From contig CAWULT010000070.1 in the NCBI GenBank assembly GCA_963923455.1, positions 1 to 24,339 on the forward strand: 24,339 nucleotides of DNA, in the 5' to 3' direction. Below are positions 1 to 6,576 of the stretch, one piece after another. Made by a program: the position numbers and the translations under genes. Source of the stretch: CAWULT01 sp963923455 (lineage in GTDB: Bacteria > Acidobacteriota > Vicinamibacteria > Vicinamibacterales > UBA2999). The number at the start of each line of letters is the position of its first letter. The stretch's first letter is position 1. The notes beneath the pieces were generated by a model, which had not been told where the DNA came from, made no database searches, and worked only from the letters and a program-made list of their open reading frames with translations.

Positions 1-100
1 CATGGCCTTCCTGGCGGCCGGTGCGCTCGGCCTCGCCGTGTCGCTCGGCAGCCGTCTCGCGCTGAAGGCGTCGCGCGCGCCGTCCGCTGGCGCCCGCTGA
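1..100 (+). CDS. C-terminal end of an unidentified, probably membrane, protein (5' cut by window)
   Basis: A reading frame in phase 2 is open from the window edge and stops at TGA 98-100. The 32 visible residues from the Met at position 2 run hydrophobic and Ala/Gly/Leu-rich (AGALGLAVSLGSRLAL) and then basic (KASRAPSAGAR). That is what the last transmembrane helix and cytoplasmic tail of a transporter would look like. Too little is present to name a family. The ATG at position 2 is probably internal rather than the start. Confidence 0.4.
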   Translation, partial: MAFLAAGALGLAVSLGSRLALKASRAPSAGAR

Positions 101-214
101 GGGCGCGGCCGCGGCCGGGCGCATCACCCGAGATGGGCTGATGACGGGCACCGGCATCCGGGACTAGCATGTCGGGGCTTCGTCATGCTGACAGGAGCTG
201 CCCGGAGGACTCCC

Positions 215-922
215 ATGTCACGAACCCGCACCGCCGTCACCTCGCTACTGGCCCTGTCGCTCGCGTCGAGCGTGTTCGCCCAGACCGCTCCAGCGGCCGG
301 CCGCGGCAGCAGCCGTCCCGCGCCGACGCGTCCGCCCGTCTTCCTCAGCGAATCCTGGAAGGCGCTGCCGACGCCGCAGGACGACCACGGCGCCTGGCCC
401 GCGCAGCAGGCCGCCGTGGCCAGCCCGAACCTGCAGCTGACGCTGCACGGTTCCTCGTCGAAGGAACTCGTCCTCGTCGGCGTGCGGGGGAACGCCGACC
501 TCTATCCGCTGAACATCTGGACGGGGACCACCACGTCGCCGAGCGCCGTCTCGTTGCGCGACCGGAACAACTACGTCGATCTGTCGGATCCGATGGCGAA
601 GATCCGCTGGGTCGTGCGCACGTCCGGCTTCCACCAGGTGCACCCGATCGTGAAGCTGGCCGACGGCACCTGGCTCGTCGGCGACCATGCCAGCACCGGG
701 TTCGATTTCAACGAGGTCGACGTCTCGATCGCCGACATGCGGTGGATCAAGCTCGATCCGGCGCGCGTCGTCGCCGTCGGCAACTTCCTCGACAAGGTGG
801 ATCTGACGAAGGTGGACGAAGTCGGCTTCGCCGACCTGATGCCCGGCAGCGGTCACGGTCCCGGCGGCTACGCCAACATCGCGAAGTTCGAGGTCCACGG
901 CCGGCCGGTGAAGCGGCCGTGA
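215..922 (+). CDS. Secreted protein of unknown function
   Basis: A 235-residue protein with a clear Sec signal peptide: basic start (MSRTRT), hydrophobic core (VTSLLALSLASS), and a likely cleavage site after VFA, before QTAPAAG. The ATG at 215 was chosen over the in-frame ATG at 185 because GGAGG at 204-208 sits 6 nt upstream and because it places the signal peptide at the N-terminus. The mature part opens with a Pro/Ala-rich stretch. It then continues as a beta-rich, tryptophan-containing segment ending in a Gly-rich tail (GSGHGPGGYANIAKFEVHG). I do not recognise the family; a beta-sandwich or carbohydrate-binding fold is only a guess. Its TGA shares an A with the ATG of the next gene (TGATG at 920-924), so the two are probably translationally coupled. 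Confidence 0.85.
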   Translation: MSRTRTAVTSLLALSLASSVFAQTAPAAGRGSSRPAPTRPPVFLSESWKALPTPQDDHGAWPAQQAAVASPNLQLTLHGSSSKELVLVGVRGNADLYPLNIWTGTTTSPSAVSLRDRNNYVDLSDPMAKIRWVVRTSGFHQVHPIVKLADGTWLVGDHASTGFDFNEVDVSIADMRWIKLDPARVVAVGNFLDKVDLTKVDEVGFADLMPGSGHGPGGYANIAKFEVHGRPVKRP

Positions 923-1158
923 TGGACCCGGTCGCCGACTCGCACGCACGGATCCTCCGGTTGAACGCGCACCTGGCCGCGCGTGCGGTCGAGGGACTGT
1001 CGGCCGAGGAGCTGTGGCGCCGGCCCGGTGACGGGTCGAACGCGATCCTCTGGATTCTCGGACACGTCGTGGCCACGCGGTACGCGCTCGCCGGCGTGCT
1101 GGGCGCGGCCGTCGACACGCCGGCCTGGGCGGCCGCGTTCGAGCGCGGCCAGCCGTAA
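922..1158 (+). CDS. DinB-family protein, N-terminal fragment (gene split by in-frame TAA)
   Basis: The 78 residues from the ATG at 922 look like the first half of a DinB/DUF664-type four-helix-bundle protein. Helix 1 contains ILRLNAHLAARAVEGLSAEEL, shown here only in part (LNAHLAARAVEGLSAEEL), and helix 2 contains ILWILGHVVATRYAL with the expected first metal-binding His. The frame ends at TAA 1156-1158. One codon later it reopens in the same phase at ATG 1162 with the second half of the fold. Together the two halves make about 161 codons, the usual length for a one-domain DinB protein. This is therefore a nonsense interruption, not a frameshift. It may be a real pseudogene, a polymorphism or a base-call error. 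DinB-fold proteins are often metal-dependent thiol-transfer or hydrolase enzymes; the substrate here is unknown. Confidence 0.65.
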   Translation: MDPVADSHARILRLNAHLAARAVEGLSAEELWRRPGDGSNAILWILGHVVATRYALAGVLGAAVDTPAWAAAFERGQP

Positions 1159-1161
1159 TCG

Positions 1162-1407
1162 ATGCCGGCCGACGCGCCGAGCCCACCGGCGCTGCTGCAG
1201 GCGCTCGATGCGACCGGCGCCGCCATCCACGCCGCGCTCGAGCAGGCGTCGGAGGCGCAGCTGTCCGCGCCCTCGCCGGTCCAGCTGCCCGCCGTCGAGC
1301 CGACGGTGCGCGGCGCGGTCGCGTTCTTCGGCTACCACGAGGGCTACCACGTGGGTCAGATGGGGTACCTGCGCAAGTGGCTCGGGCACCCGAGTCTGGT
1401 GGGATGA
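1162..1407 (+). CDS. DinB-family protein, C-terminal fragment
   Basis: The 81 residues carry the second half of the DinB bundle. They include the diagnostic His-x3-His pair in FFGYHEGYHVGQMGYLRKWL, which with the His of the upstream fragment would form the three-His metal site. The frame is identical to that of the upstream fragment and is separated from it by TAA TCG. ATG 1162 lies only 3 nt past the stop, so reinitiation could in principle make this half as a separate chain, but neither half alone would have a complete metal site. The PQQ dehydrogenase follows after a 31-nt gap on the same strand. Confidence 0.6.
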   Translation: MPADAPSPPALLQALDATGAAIHAALEQASEAQLSAPSPVQLPAVEPTVRGAVAFFGYHEGYHVGQMGYLRKWLGHPSLVG

Positions 1408-1438
1408 GGGCGGGCGAGGCCCGCGGCAAGGAGTGATC

Positions 1439-3424
1439 GTGCGGAGCGTCGTCGTCGCCTGCGGCCTGGTGGCCGCGGCCGTTGCCGTCACCGTCGCGCA
1501 ATCGGCGCGGCCGTCCCCGAAGCCGTTCACGACTTGGAACGCCTACCAGGGCGGCCAGCACTCGTCGCAGTACTCGGCGCTCGACCAGATCAACCGGAAC
1601 AACGTGTCGCGGCTCCAGGTGGCCTGGACGTTTCCGGCCGGCACCCGCAACTTCTCGTTCAACCCGCTGATCGATGGCGGGGTGATGTACGTGCTGGCGC
1701 GCAACAACGAGATCGTGGCGCTCGATGCCGCCACGGGCGCGGAACTCTGGGCGCACCCCAACGACGGCGCCGTGGGGGCGCGCGGGTTCAATCTGTGGGT
1801 GAGCTCCGACGGCCGGGACCGCCGGCTGATCTACCTGACCGGCGGCTTCTTGACCGAGATCGACGCCAGGACGGGGCGGACGGTCGCGTCGTTCGGCACC
1901 AACGGCCGCGTGGACCTGCGGGCCGCGCTGGCGGCCGACGGGCACGACGTGACGGACCTGCTGCCCCTTCAGACGAGCAACGCCGGCCGCCTCTACAAGG
2001 GCACCTTCATCATCTCGCTGCCCGCGCAGGGCGCGGGCTACGAGGCCTCGCCCGGCGACGTGCAGGCGTACGACGTCCGCACCGGACGCGTGAAGTGGGT
2101 GTTCCACAGCATTCCGCACACCGGCGAGTTCGGCGCCGACACGTGGCCCAAGGATGCCTGGAAGACCCACGGCGGCGTCCATAACTGGAGCGAGCTGACG
2201 GTCGACGAGGCGCGCGGCATCGTCTACGTGCCGTTCGGCAGCCCGCGCTTCGACTACTACGGCGGCGACCGGGAGGGGCAGAACCTCTTCGGCAACACCC
2301 TGGTCGCGCTCGACGCCGAGACGGGCCGGCGGCGCTGGCACTACCAGCTCGTGCACCACGATCTGTGGGACTACGACCTGCCCACCGCGCCGAAGCTGCT
2401 GACCATCCGGCAGAACGGGCGTGCCCGCGACGTCGTCGCGCAGCCCACCAAGCAGGGCTTCGTGTTCGTGTTCGACCGGGTGACCGGGGAACCGATCTGG
2501 CCGATCGAGGAGCGCCCCGTGCCGCAGTCGGACATCCCGGGCGAGCACTCGTGGCCGACGCAGCCGTTTCCGACCAGGCCGGCGCCGTTTGCGCGGCAGT
2601 CGTTCACCGAGCGGGACATCAACCCGTTCATCCCGAAGGCCGAGCAGGACTTCCTGCGCGCGAAGTTCAAGGAGATCCGCAACGAAGGGCTGTTCACGCC
2701 CCCGAGCTTCCAGGGGTCGCTGTCGATGCCCGGCCACAACGGCGGGGCCAATTGGGGCAGTTCGAGCGTCGATCCGGTCCGCGGCGAGCTCTACGTCGTG
2801 AACAAGAACCTCTCGGTGCTCCTTCCGATCTCGCTCGAGGACGCGCCCCGCAGCCCCGTCGGCACGATGGTCGGCCCGCTGACGCCCATCATCACGAAGG
2901 CGCAGGCGGCCGGGATGATGGCGCAGGCGAAGGCGGCCGCGGCGAAGGGGCCGGTCCGCTACAACTCGCGCTACGACTTCATGCTCACGAGCACGAACCT
3001 CTCGTCGATCGGGCCGCCGTGGTCGCAGTTGACCGCCTACGACCTGAACACCGGCGACATGAAGTGGCAGGTGCCGCTCGGGACGGTGGACGCGCCCGAA
3101 TCGGTGGGCATCCCCGCCGACAGCGGTTCCCATTGGCCGCGGGGCGGGCCGCTCGTGACCGCTGGCGGGCTCGTGTTCGTCGCCACCAGCTCCGACCTGA
3201 TGCTGCGCGCGTTCGACCGCGAGACGGGCACGGTCGTGTGGTCCACGAAGCTGCCCGCGGCGTCGGAAGGCGTGCCGGCCACCTACGAGATCGGCGGCCG
3301 GCAGTACATCGCGCTCTCGGTGTCGGGCGGCTACGGCATGAACCCCGCCAGGTTCGGCGGCGCGCCGAAGCCGCCGTTGCCGGGCCAGTACATGGTGTTC
3401 GCGTTGCCGGTCCGGCGTCGCTGA
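1439..3424 (+). CDS. Periplasmic PQQ-dependent dehydrogenase (quinoprotein, glucose-dehydrogenase-like)
   Basis: This 661-residue quinoprotein should oxidise a sugar, polyol or alcohol in the periplasm and pass electrons to quinone or a cytochrome. GTG 1439 is preferred over GTG 1433 because AAGGAG at 1428-1433 gives a 5-nt spacer. It yields a Sec signal peptide (MRSVVVACGLVAAAVAVTVA). Propeller-blade motifs are evident, such as EIVALDAATGAELWAHPND and TLVALDAETGRRRWHYQLVH. HHDLWDYDLP starts at residue 306. Asp311 and Lys338 (QPTKQG) have the same 27-residue spacing as the catalytic Asp466 and Lys493 of E. coli membrane glucose dehydrogenase. It lacks that enzyme's N-terminal membrane helices and also any C-terminal CxxCH haem domain, so it probably needs a separate electron acceptor. 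The exact substrate cannot be told. No PQQ biosynthesis gene is in the window. Confidence 0.92.
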   Translation: MRSVVVACGLVAAAVAVTVAQSARPSPKPFTTWNAYQGGQHSSQYSALDQINRNNVSRLQVAWTFPAGTRNFSFNPLIDGGVMYVLARNNEIVALDAATGAELWAHPNDGAVGARGFNLWVSSDGRDRRLIYLTGGFLTEIDARTGRTVASFGTNGRVDLRAALAADGHDVTDLLPLQTSNAGRLYKGTFIISLPAQGAGYEASPGDVQAYDVRTGRVKWVFHSIPHTGEFGADTWPKDAWKTHGGVHNWSELTVDEARGIVYVPFGSPRFDYYGGDREGQNLFGNTLVALDAETGRRRWHYQLVHHDLWDYDLPTAPKLLTIRQNGRARDVVAQPTKQGFVFVFDRVTGEPIWPIEERPVPQSDIPGEHSWPTQPFPTRPAPFARQSFTERDINPFIPKAEQDFLRAKFKEIRNEGLFTPPSFQGSLSMPGHNGGANWGSSSVDPVRGELYVVNKNLSVLLPISLEDAPRSPVGTMVGPLTPIITKAQAAGMMAQAKAAAAKGPVRYNSRYDFMLTSTNLSSIGPPWSQLTAYDLNTGDMKWQVPLGTVDAPESVGIPADSGSHWPRGGPLVTAGGLVFVATSSDLMLRAFDRETGTVVWSTKLPAASEGVPATYEIGGRQYIALSVSGGYGMNPARFGGAPKPPLPGQYMVFALPVRRR

Positions 3425-3468
3425 GTCGGCGGATGGAGTATCGTTTCGGGGGCTCGGGAGGCCACTAC

Positions 3469-4281
3469 ATGCGCAACTGCCGCGTTCTCATTTGTTTGTG
3501 CCTGGCGGGAACCTTGTTCCTGGCCGGATGTGACGGCAACAACTCGTCACCCTCCGCGCCGACCGCACCCACGACGCCGACCACGCCGGCACCCGCGCCC
3601 GCGCCGGCGCCGACGCCGACGCCGCCGCCGACACCGCCGGCGCCGGCCGCGCTCGAGTCGGTGACAATCAGCCACCCGATCGTGCGGAGCCAGTTCCAGC
3701 CGGACGTCATCGTCACGCTGACCGCGGCCGCGCCGTCGGGCGGGGCGGTGGTCTCTGTGTCGAGCAGCCACGACGTGGCGAAGGTGCCAGGGAGCGTGAC
3801 GGTGCCCGCAGGGGCCACGACCGCCCGCGCCTCGATCGACACCTCGACCGTGTCGTCGGACGTCACCGTGACGATATCGGCGTCCTACGCCGGCGTGTCG
3901 AAGACGGCGACGTTCACCGTGTTGCCGCCGCTGCTCGAGCCCCGGTTCGTCATCGCGTCGCCGAGCCGGGGGACCGACGCCTGCCAGATCGAGGACGTGG
4001 CCGGCAACCTCGACTGCCCGTTCGACGCCAAGAGCTCGAGCGGGTTTCCGTCGAAGTACATCTGGGTCCTGCGGATGGCCGGCCGCGAGCTGACGCTCAC
4101 CCAGGGCTCGGCGGTCTTCACGCCCGGGACGAGCTGTTCGTTCTGGTCCGGGGCGCAGACCAATTCCGAGAACAACCTGTCGGTGCAGGTGTCACTGCAG
4201 CTGGAGGATCGCAGCGGCACCCAGTCGGGCACCGCGCAGCGGACGATCACCGTTCACACGAACGGCAAGTGCGGCTTCTGA
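3469..4281 (+). CDS. Lipoprotein with Pro/Ala/Thr-rich linker and Ig-like domain
   Basis: A 270-residue lipoprotein. The start ATG 3469 has GGGAGG at 3456-3461 and a 7-nt spacer. The signal peptide ends in the lipobox LAGC with Cys21 as the lipidated residue. Residues about 26-58 are a low-complexity Pro/Ala/Thr linker, presumably an extended tether. Residues about 60-150 form a beta-sandwich-like unit with the pattern SVTISHP...VTLTAAAPSGGAVV...VPGSVTVPAGATTA. I associate this pattern with Ig-like repeats in acidobacterial surface proteins. The C-terminal 110 residues contain four Cys (DACQ, LDCP, TSCS, KCGF) and read as a second beta domain, perhaps disulphide-bonded. It lies 44 nt after the PQQ dehydrogenase and may share its transcript. 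No catalytic motif is seen. Confidence 0.85.
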   Translation: MRNCRVLICLCLAGTLFLAGCDGNNSSPSAPTAPTTPTTPAPAPAPAPTPTPPPTPPAPAALESVTISHPIVRSQFQPDVIVTLTAAAPSGGAVVSVSSSHDVAKVPGSVTVPAGATTARASIDTSTVSSDVTVTISASYAGVSKTATFTVLPPLLEPRFVIASPSRGTDACQIEDVAGNLDCPFDAKSSSGFPSKYIWVLRMAGRELTLTQGSAVFTPGTSCSFWSGAQTNSENNLSVQVSLQLEDRSGTQSGTAQRTITVHTNGKCGF

Positions 4282-4292
4282 CGGCCGCGACG

Positions 4293-4322
4293 AGGGCCGG
4301 CGCCGTGCAGGCGCCTGGCCCT
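4293..4322. terminator. GC-rich hairpin between convergent genes
   Basis: AGGGCCGGCGCC (4293-4304) faces GGCGCCTGGCCCT (4310-4322) across a 5-nt loop. The stem is complete except for one bulged base. It lies in the 66-nt gap between the lipoprotein gene and the convergent ATPase gene, so it could end transcripts from both sides. There is no T-tract on either strand, so intrinsic termination is uncertain. Confidence 0.5.
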
Positions 4323-4347
4323 GGACCCGGCGTGACGGTGAGGCTGC

Positions 4348-6291
4348 CTACTGCGGCACCAGGTCGCGCATCCGCGCGATCGCCGAGTAGGGCATCATCC
4401 GCATCAGCTCTTCCGGGTTGGTGAGGCCCTCTTCGAGCAGCCGCAGCGCACTCTCCGCCATCGAGTAGGTCGACGCGGCCGCGCTGACGATCAGGTCGTC
4501 CTTCGGCGCGCCCTTGTTGATCAGGATGACGTCGTGGTCGTTCGGCGTCCAGAGCTCGGCGACCAGGCGGCGTCCACGGTAGCCCGTGTAGTTGCAGTCC
4601 GCGCAGCCTCGGCCGCGGTAGTAGCGCAGCCCCGTGTACGGTTCGCCGAAGAACTCCCGCAGCAGGTCGTCCGGCGGCCGGTGCTCCTCCCGGCACTTCA
4701 GGCACAGCGTCCGCACCAGCCGCTGCGCGAGCACGCCCGCGAGCGACGAGGTGATGAGTGTCGGCTCGACCTGCATGTCGAGCAGGCGCGAGACCGCCGA
4801 CACGGCGTCGCTGGTGTGCAGCGTGCTGATCAGCAGGTGGCCGGTCATCGCCGCGCGGAAGGCCATCTCCGCCGTCTCCTGGTCGCGGATCTCGCCCACC
4901 ATGATCACCTCGGGGTCGTGGCGGAGGAACGCACGCAGGTAGTGGGCGAAGGTGTTGCCGATGTGCTCGTTGACCTCGGACTGGCTGAACTGCTCGTAGA
5001 CGTACTCGATCGGGTCCTCGGCCGTGACGATGCGGATCTCGGGCCGGTAGATCGTCTTGAGCGCCGCGTGCATCGTCGTGCTCTTGCCCGAGCCGGTCGG
5101 CCCGGTAATCAGCACGATGCCGGACGGCCGGTGCAGCAGCTTCCGGAACTGCGCCGACAGGGCCGCCGGGAAGCCGAGACTGTCGATCGACCGCGGCGCA
5201 CGCCGGCGGTCGAGGATGCGCACCACGATGCTCTCGCCGTGGTAGCTGGGCATGATCGAGATGCGCAGGTCGAACTCGAGCCGCTCGCCGTTGGGCCCCT
5301 GGGTACGGAACTGGAAGCTGCCGTCCTGCGGGCGCCGGCGTTCGGCGATGTCGAGCTTGCCGAGGATCTTGATGCGCGAGGCGATCGCGGCGACGTTCTC
5401 GTTGCACGCCTGCTGCAGGGAGTCCATGTCGAGCTCGCGCAGCATCCCGTCGATGCGGAACCGGATGTAGAGGCGGTTGCGCGCCAGCGCCTCGAGGTGC
5501 ACGTCGCTCGCGCCCTGGCCAATGGCGAGGCCGAAGATCTGCCGCACCAGCTCGTCCGCCCGGCGGCTCTGCTGCGAGTATTCACGGTCGGCGAGGGCGT
5601 CGTGTTCCTGCGATACGACCTCGAGGTCGTCGACCGGCGCGATCTCGTCCACCGGGGCCATCGCGATCGACGGCGCGGCGCCCGACTCGTAGAGGCGCGT
5701 CAGCGCCTTGCGGATCGCCTTGAGCGACGACGTGACGACGCGGATGGTGCAGCCGGTCGACCGTTCCAGCTCCTCGGCCGTCTCCATGTCCGACGGGTCG
5801 TTCATCGCAACCGTCAGGGTCTGGCCCACCTGCGATACTGGCACCAGGATGCGCCGGGTGGCATACGTGCGGTTGATCAGCCGCGTCAGGCCCTGGTCGA
5901 TCTCGACGCGCTCCAGGTCGATGTACGGCACGTTCATCTGGAGGCACAGGGACTGGCGCATCACCTCCTCGGTGATGTAGCCCATGCGGACCAGCGTCTC
6001 GCCGAGGGGCAGCCCGAGGCTGGCCTGCTCGGCCAGGGCGCGCTCGACCTGTTCCTCGGTGATCGTGCCCGCCTTGACCAGCACTTCCCCGAGCTTCGGG
6101 CGCCGGTTCGTCCACTCGAGCAGCATGTGCAGCTGGCGCCGCGTGATGTGGCCCTGGTCGATGAGAATCTGGCCGAGCGGGACGTAGTGGGGCGAGGCGG
6201 CCTGGACGGCCAGGGCCTCCCGCAGGTCGGTTTTCGTGATGAGGCGCCGGTCGATCAGCAGTTCGCCGAGGCGCGCTTCCCGAGTCGTCAT
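4348..6291 (-). CDS. GspE/PilB-type secretion or type IV pilus assembly ATPase with MshEN-like repeats
   Basis: This cytoplasmic hexameric ATPase of the GspE/PilB family powers type II secretion or pilus extension. The ATG at 6291 gives 647 residues. An upstream in-frame GTG at 6381 only adds an unconserved Pro/Arg-rich leader. The N-terminus has four repeats of the pattern LGExLxxxGxITxxxLxxAL near residues 8, 49, 67 and 96. This resembles the MshEN module, which in some relatives binds c-di-GMP. The N2-type domain follows (PYIDLE, VAMNDPSD). The motor carries Walker A GPTGSGKSTT (397-406), Walker B VIMVGEIRD (462-470) and the His box STLHTSDA (489-496). A zinc-type tetracysteine is present as CLKC (530-533) and CADC (563-566). 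All catalytic motifs are intact. No other pilus or secretion gene is nearby, so the partner machine is encoded elsewhere. Confidence 0.94.
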   Translation of the reverse strand: MTTREARLGELLIDRRLITKTDLREALAVQAASPHYVPLGQILIDQGHITRRQLHMLLEWTNRRPKLGEVLVKAGTITEEQVERALAEQASLGLPLGETLVRMGYITEEVMRQSLCLQMNVPYIDLERVEIDQGLTRLINRTYATRRILVPVSQVGQTLTVAMNDPSDMETAEELERSTGCTIRVVTSSLKAIRKALTRLYESGAAPSIAMAPVDEIAPVDDLEVVSQEHDALADREYSQQSRRADELVRQIFGLAIGQGASDVHLEALARNRLYIRFRIDGMLRELDMDSLQQACNENVAAIASRIKILGKLDIAERRRPQDGSFQFRTQGPNGERLEFDLRISIMPSYHGESIVVRILDRRRAPRSIDSLGFPAALSAQFRKLLHRPSGIVLITGPTGSGKSTTMHAALKTIYRPEIRIVTAEDPIEYVYEQFSQSEVNEHIGNTFAHYLRAFLRHDPEVIMVGEIRDQETAEMAFRAAMTGHLLISTLHTSDAVSAVSRLLDMQVEPTLITSSLAGVLAQRLVRTLCLKCREEHRPPDDLLREFFGEPYTGLRYYRGRGCADCNYTGYRGRRLVAELWTPNDHDVILINKGAPKDDLIVSAAASTYSMAESALRLLEEGLTNPEELMRMMPYSAIARMRDLVPQ

Positions 6292-6536
6292 GTGGCGATG
6301 AACCTGGGCGGATCCGTGTGAGCGGGCCGTCGCGACTGGCGGGGCTGCCGGGAGGAACCGTCCCTCTCCTCTTGTCGGCACGTGCAGCCCTGTTCGGCAG
6401 CCCCGCGCCCCGGCCGGTCGATTGCGGGGTTTCTGGATGCCGGTCCTGGCATGAGATCCCCCGATTAGGGGAGGAGGGCGGCTGCGCGACCTCCGCTAAC
6501 ATCCTGCGTTCGATCCGGCGTCCGTGGCACGCCGTT

Positions 6537-6553
6537 TCATTCAACGTCATTCA
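6537..6553 (+). promoter_or_regulatory. Direct repeat TCATTCA with 10-bp period upstream of the TonB-dependent receptor
   Basis: TCATTCA occurs at 6537-6543 and again at 6547-6553, one helical turn apart and 24 nt before the receptor start. A TAACAT hexamer at 6496-6501 could be a -10 element, but no good -35 is seen. The repeat could be a regulator site in the receptor leader; chance is not excluded for a 7-mer. Confidence 0.25.
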
Positions 6554-6576
6554 GGCGGTGGGAGCAGCGGAGTCCT

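Noticed and set aside
983..1438. Upstream extension of the PQQ dehydrogenase frame to position 983
   Set aside because: The extension is Arg/Ser-rich, overlaps the DinB-family frames and would bury the signal peptide; GTG 1439 has a good ribosome site.
245..3133. Long minus-strand open frame of 962 codons opposite the secreted, DinB and PQQ genes
   Set aside because: Its product is Arg/Gly/Pro-rich with no domain, and the plus strand carries clear protein families. It is an antisense shadow of G/C-biased third positions.
3565..3651. Short GC-rich repetitive stretch that could look like a tandem repeat array
   Set aside because: It is simply the codon repetition of the Pro/Ala/Thr linker in the lipoprotein; the units are not spaced like a CRISPR or a VNTR.
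4534..6321. Plus-strand open frame of 595 codons opposite the GspE/PilB gene
   Set aside because: The minus strand has Walker A/B and tetracysteine motifs; the plus-strand translation is low-complexity Arg/Val/Asp text without homology signals.
6525..6541. Possible sigma-54 promoter (TGGCACG as a -24 element) before the TonB-dependent receptor
   Set aside because: The -12 element lacks the essential GC at the required spacing (TTCAT instead of TTGCA).
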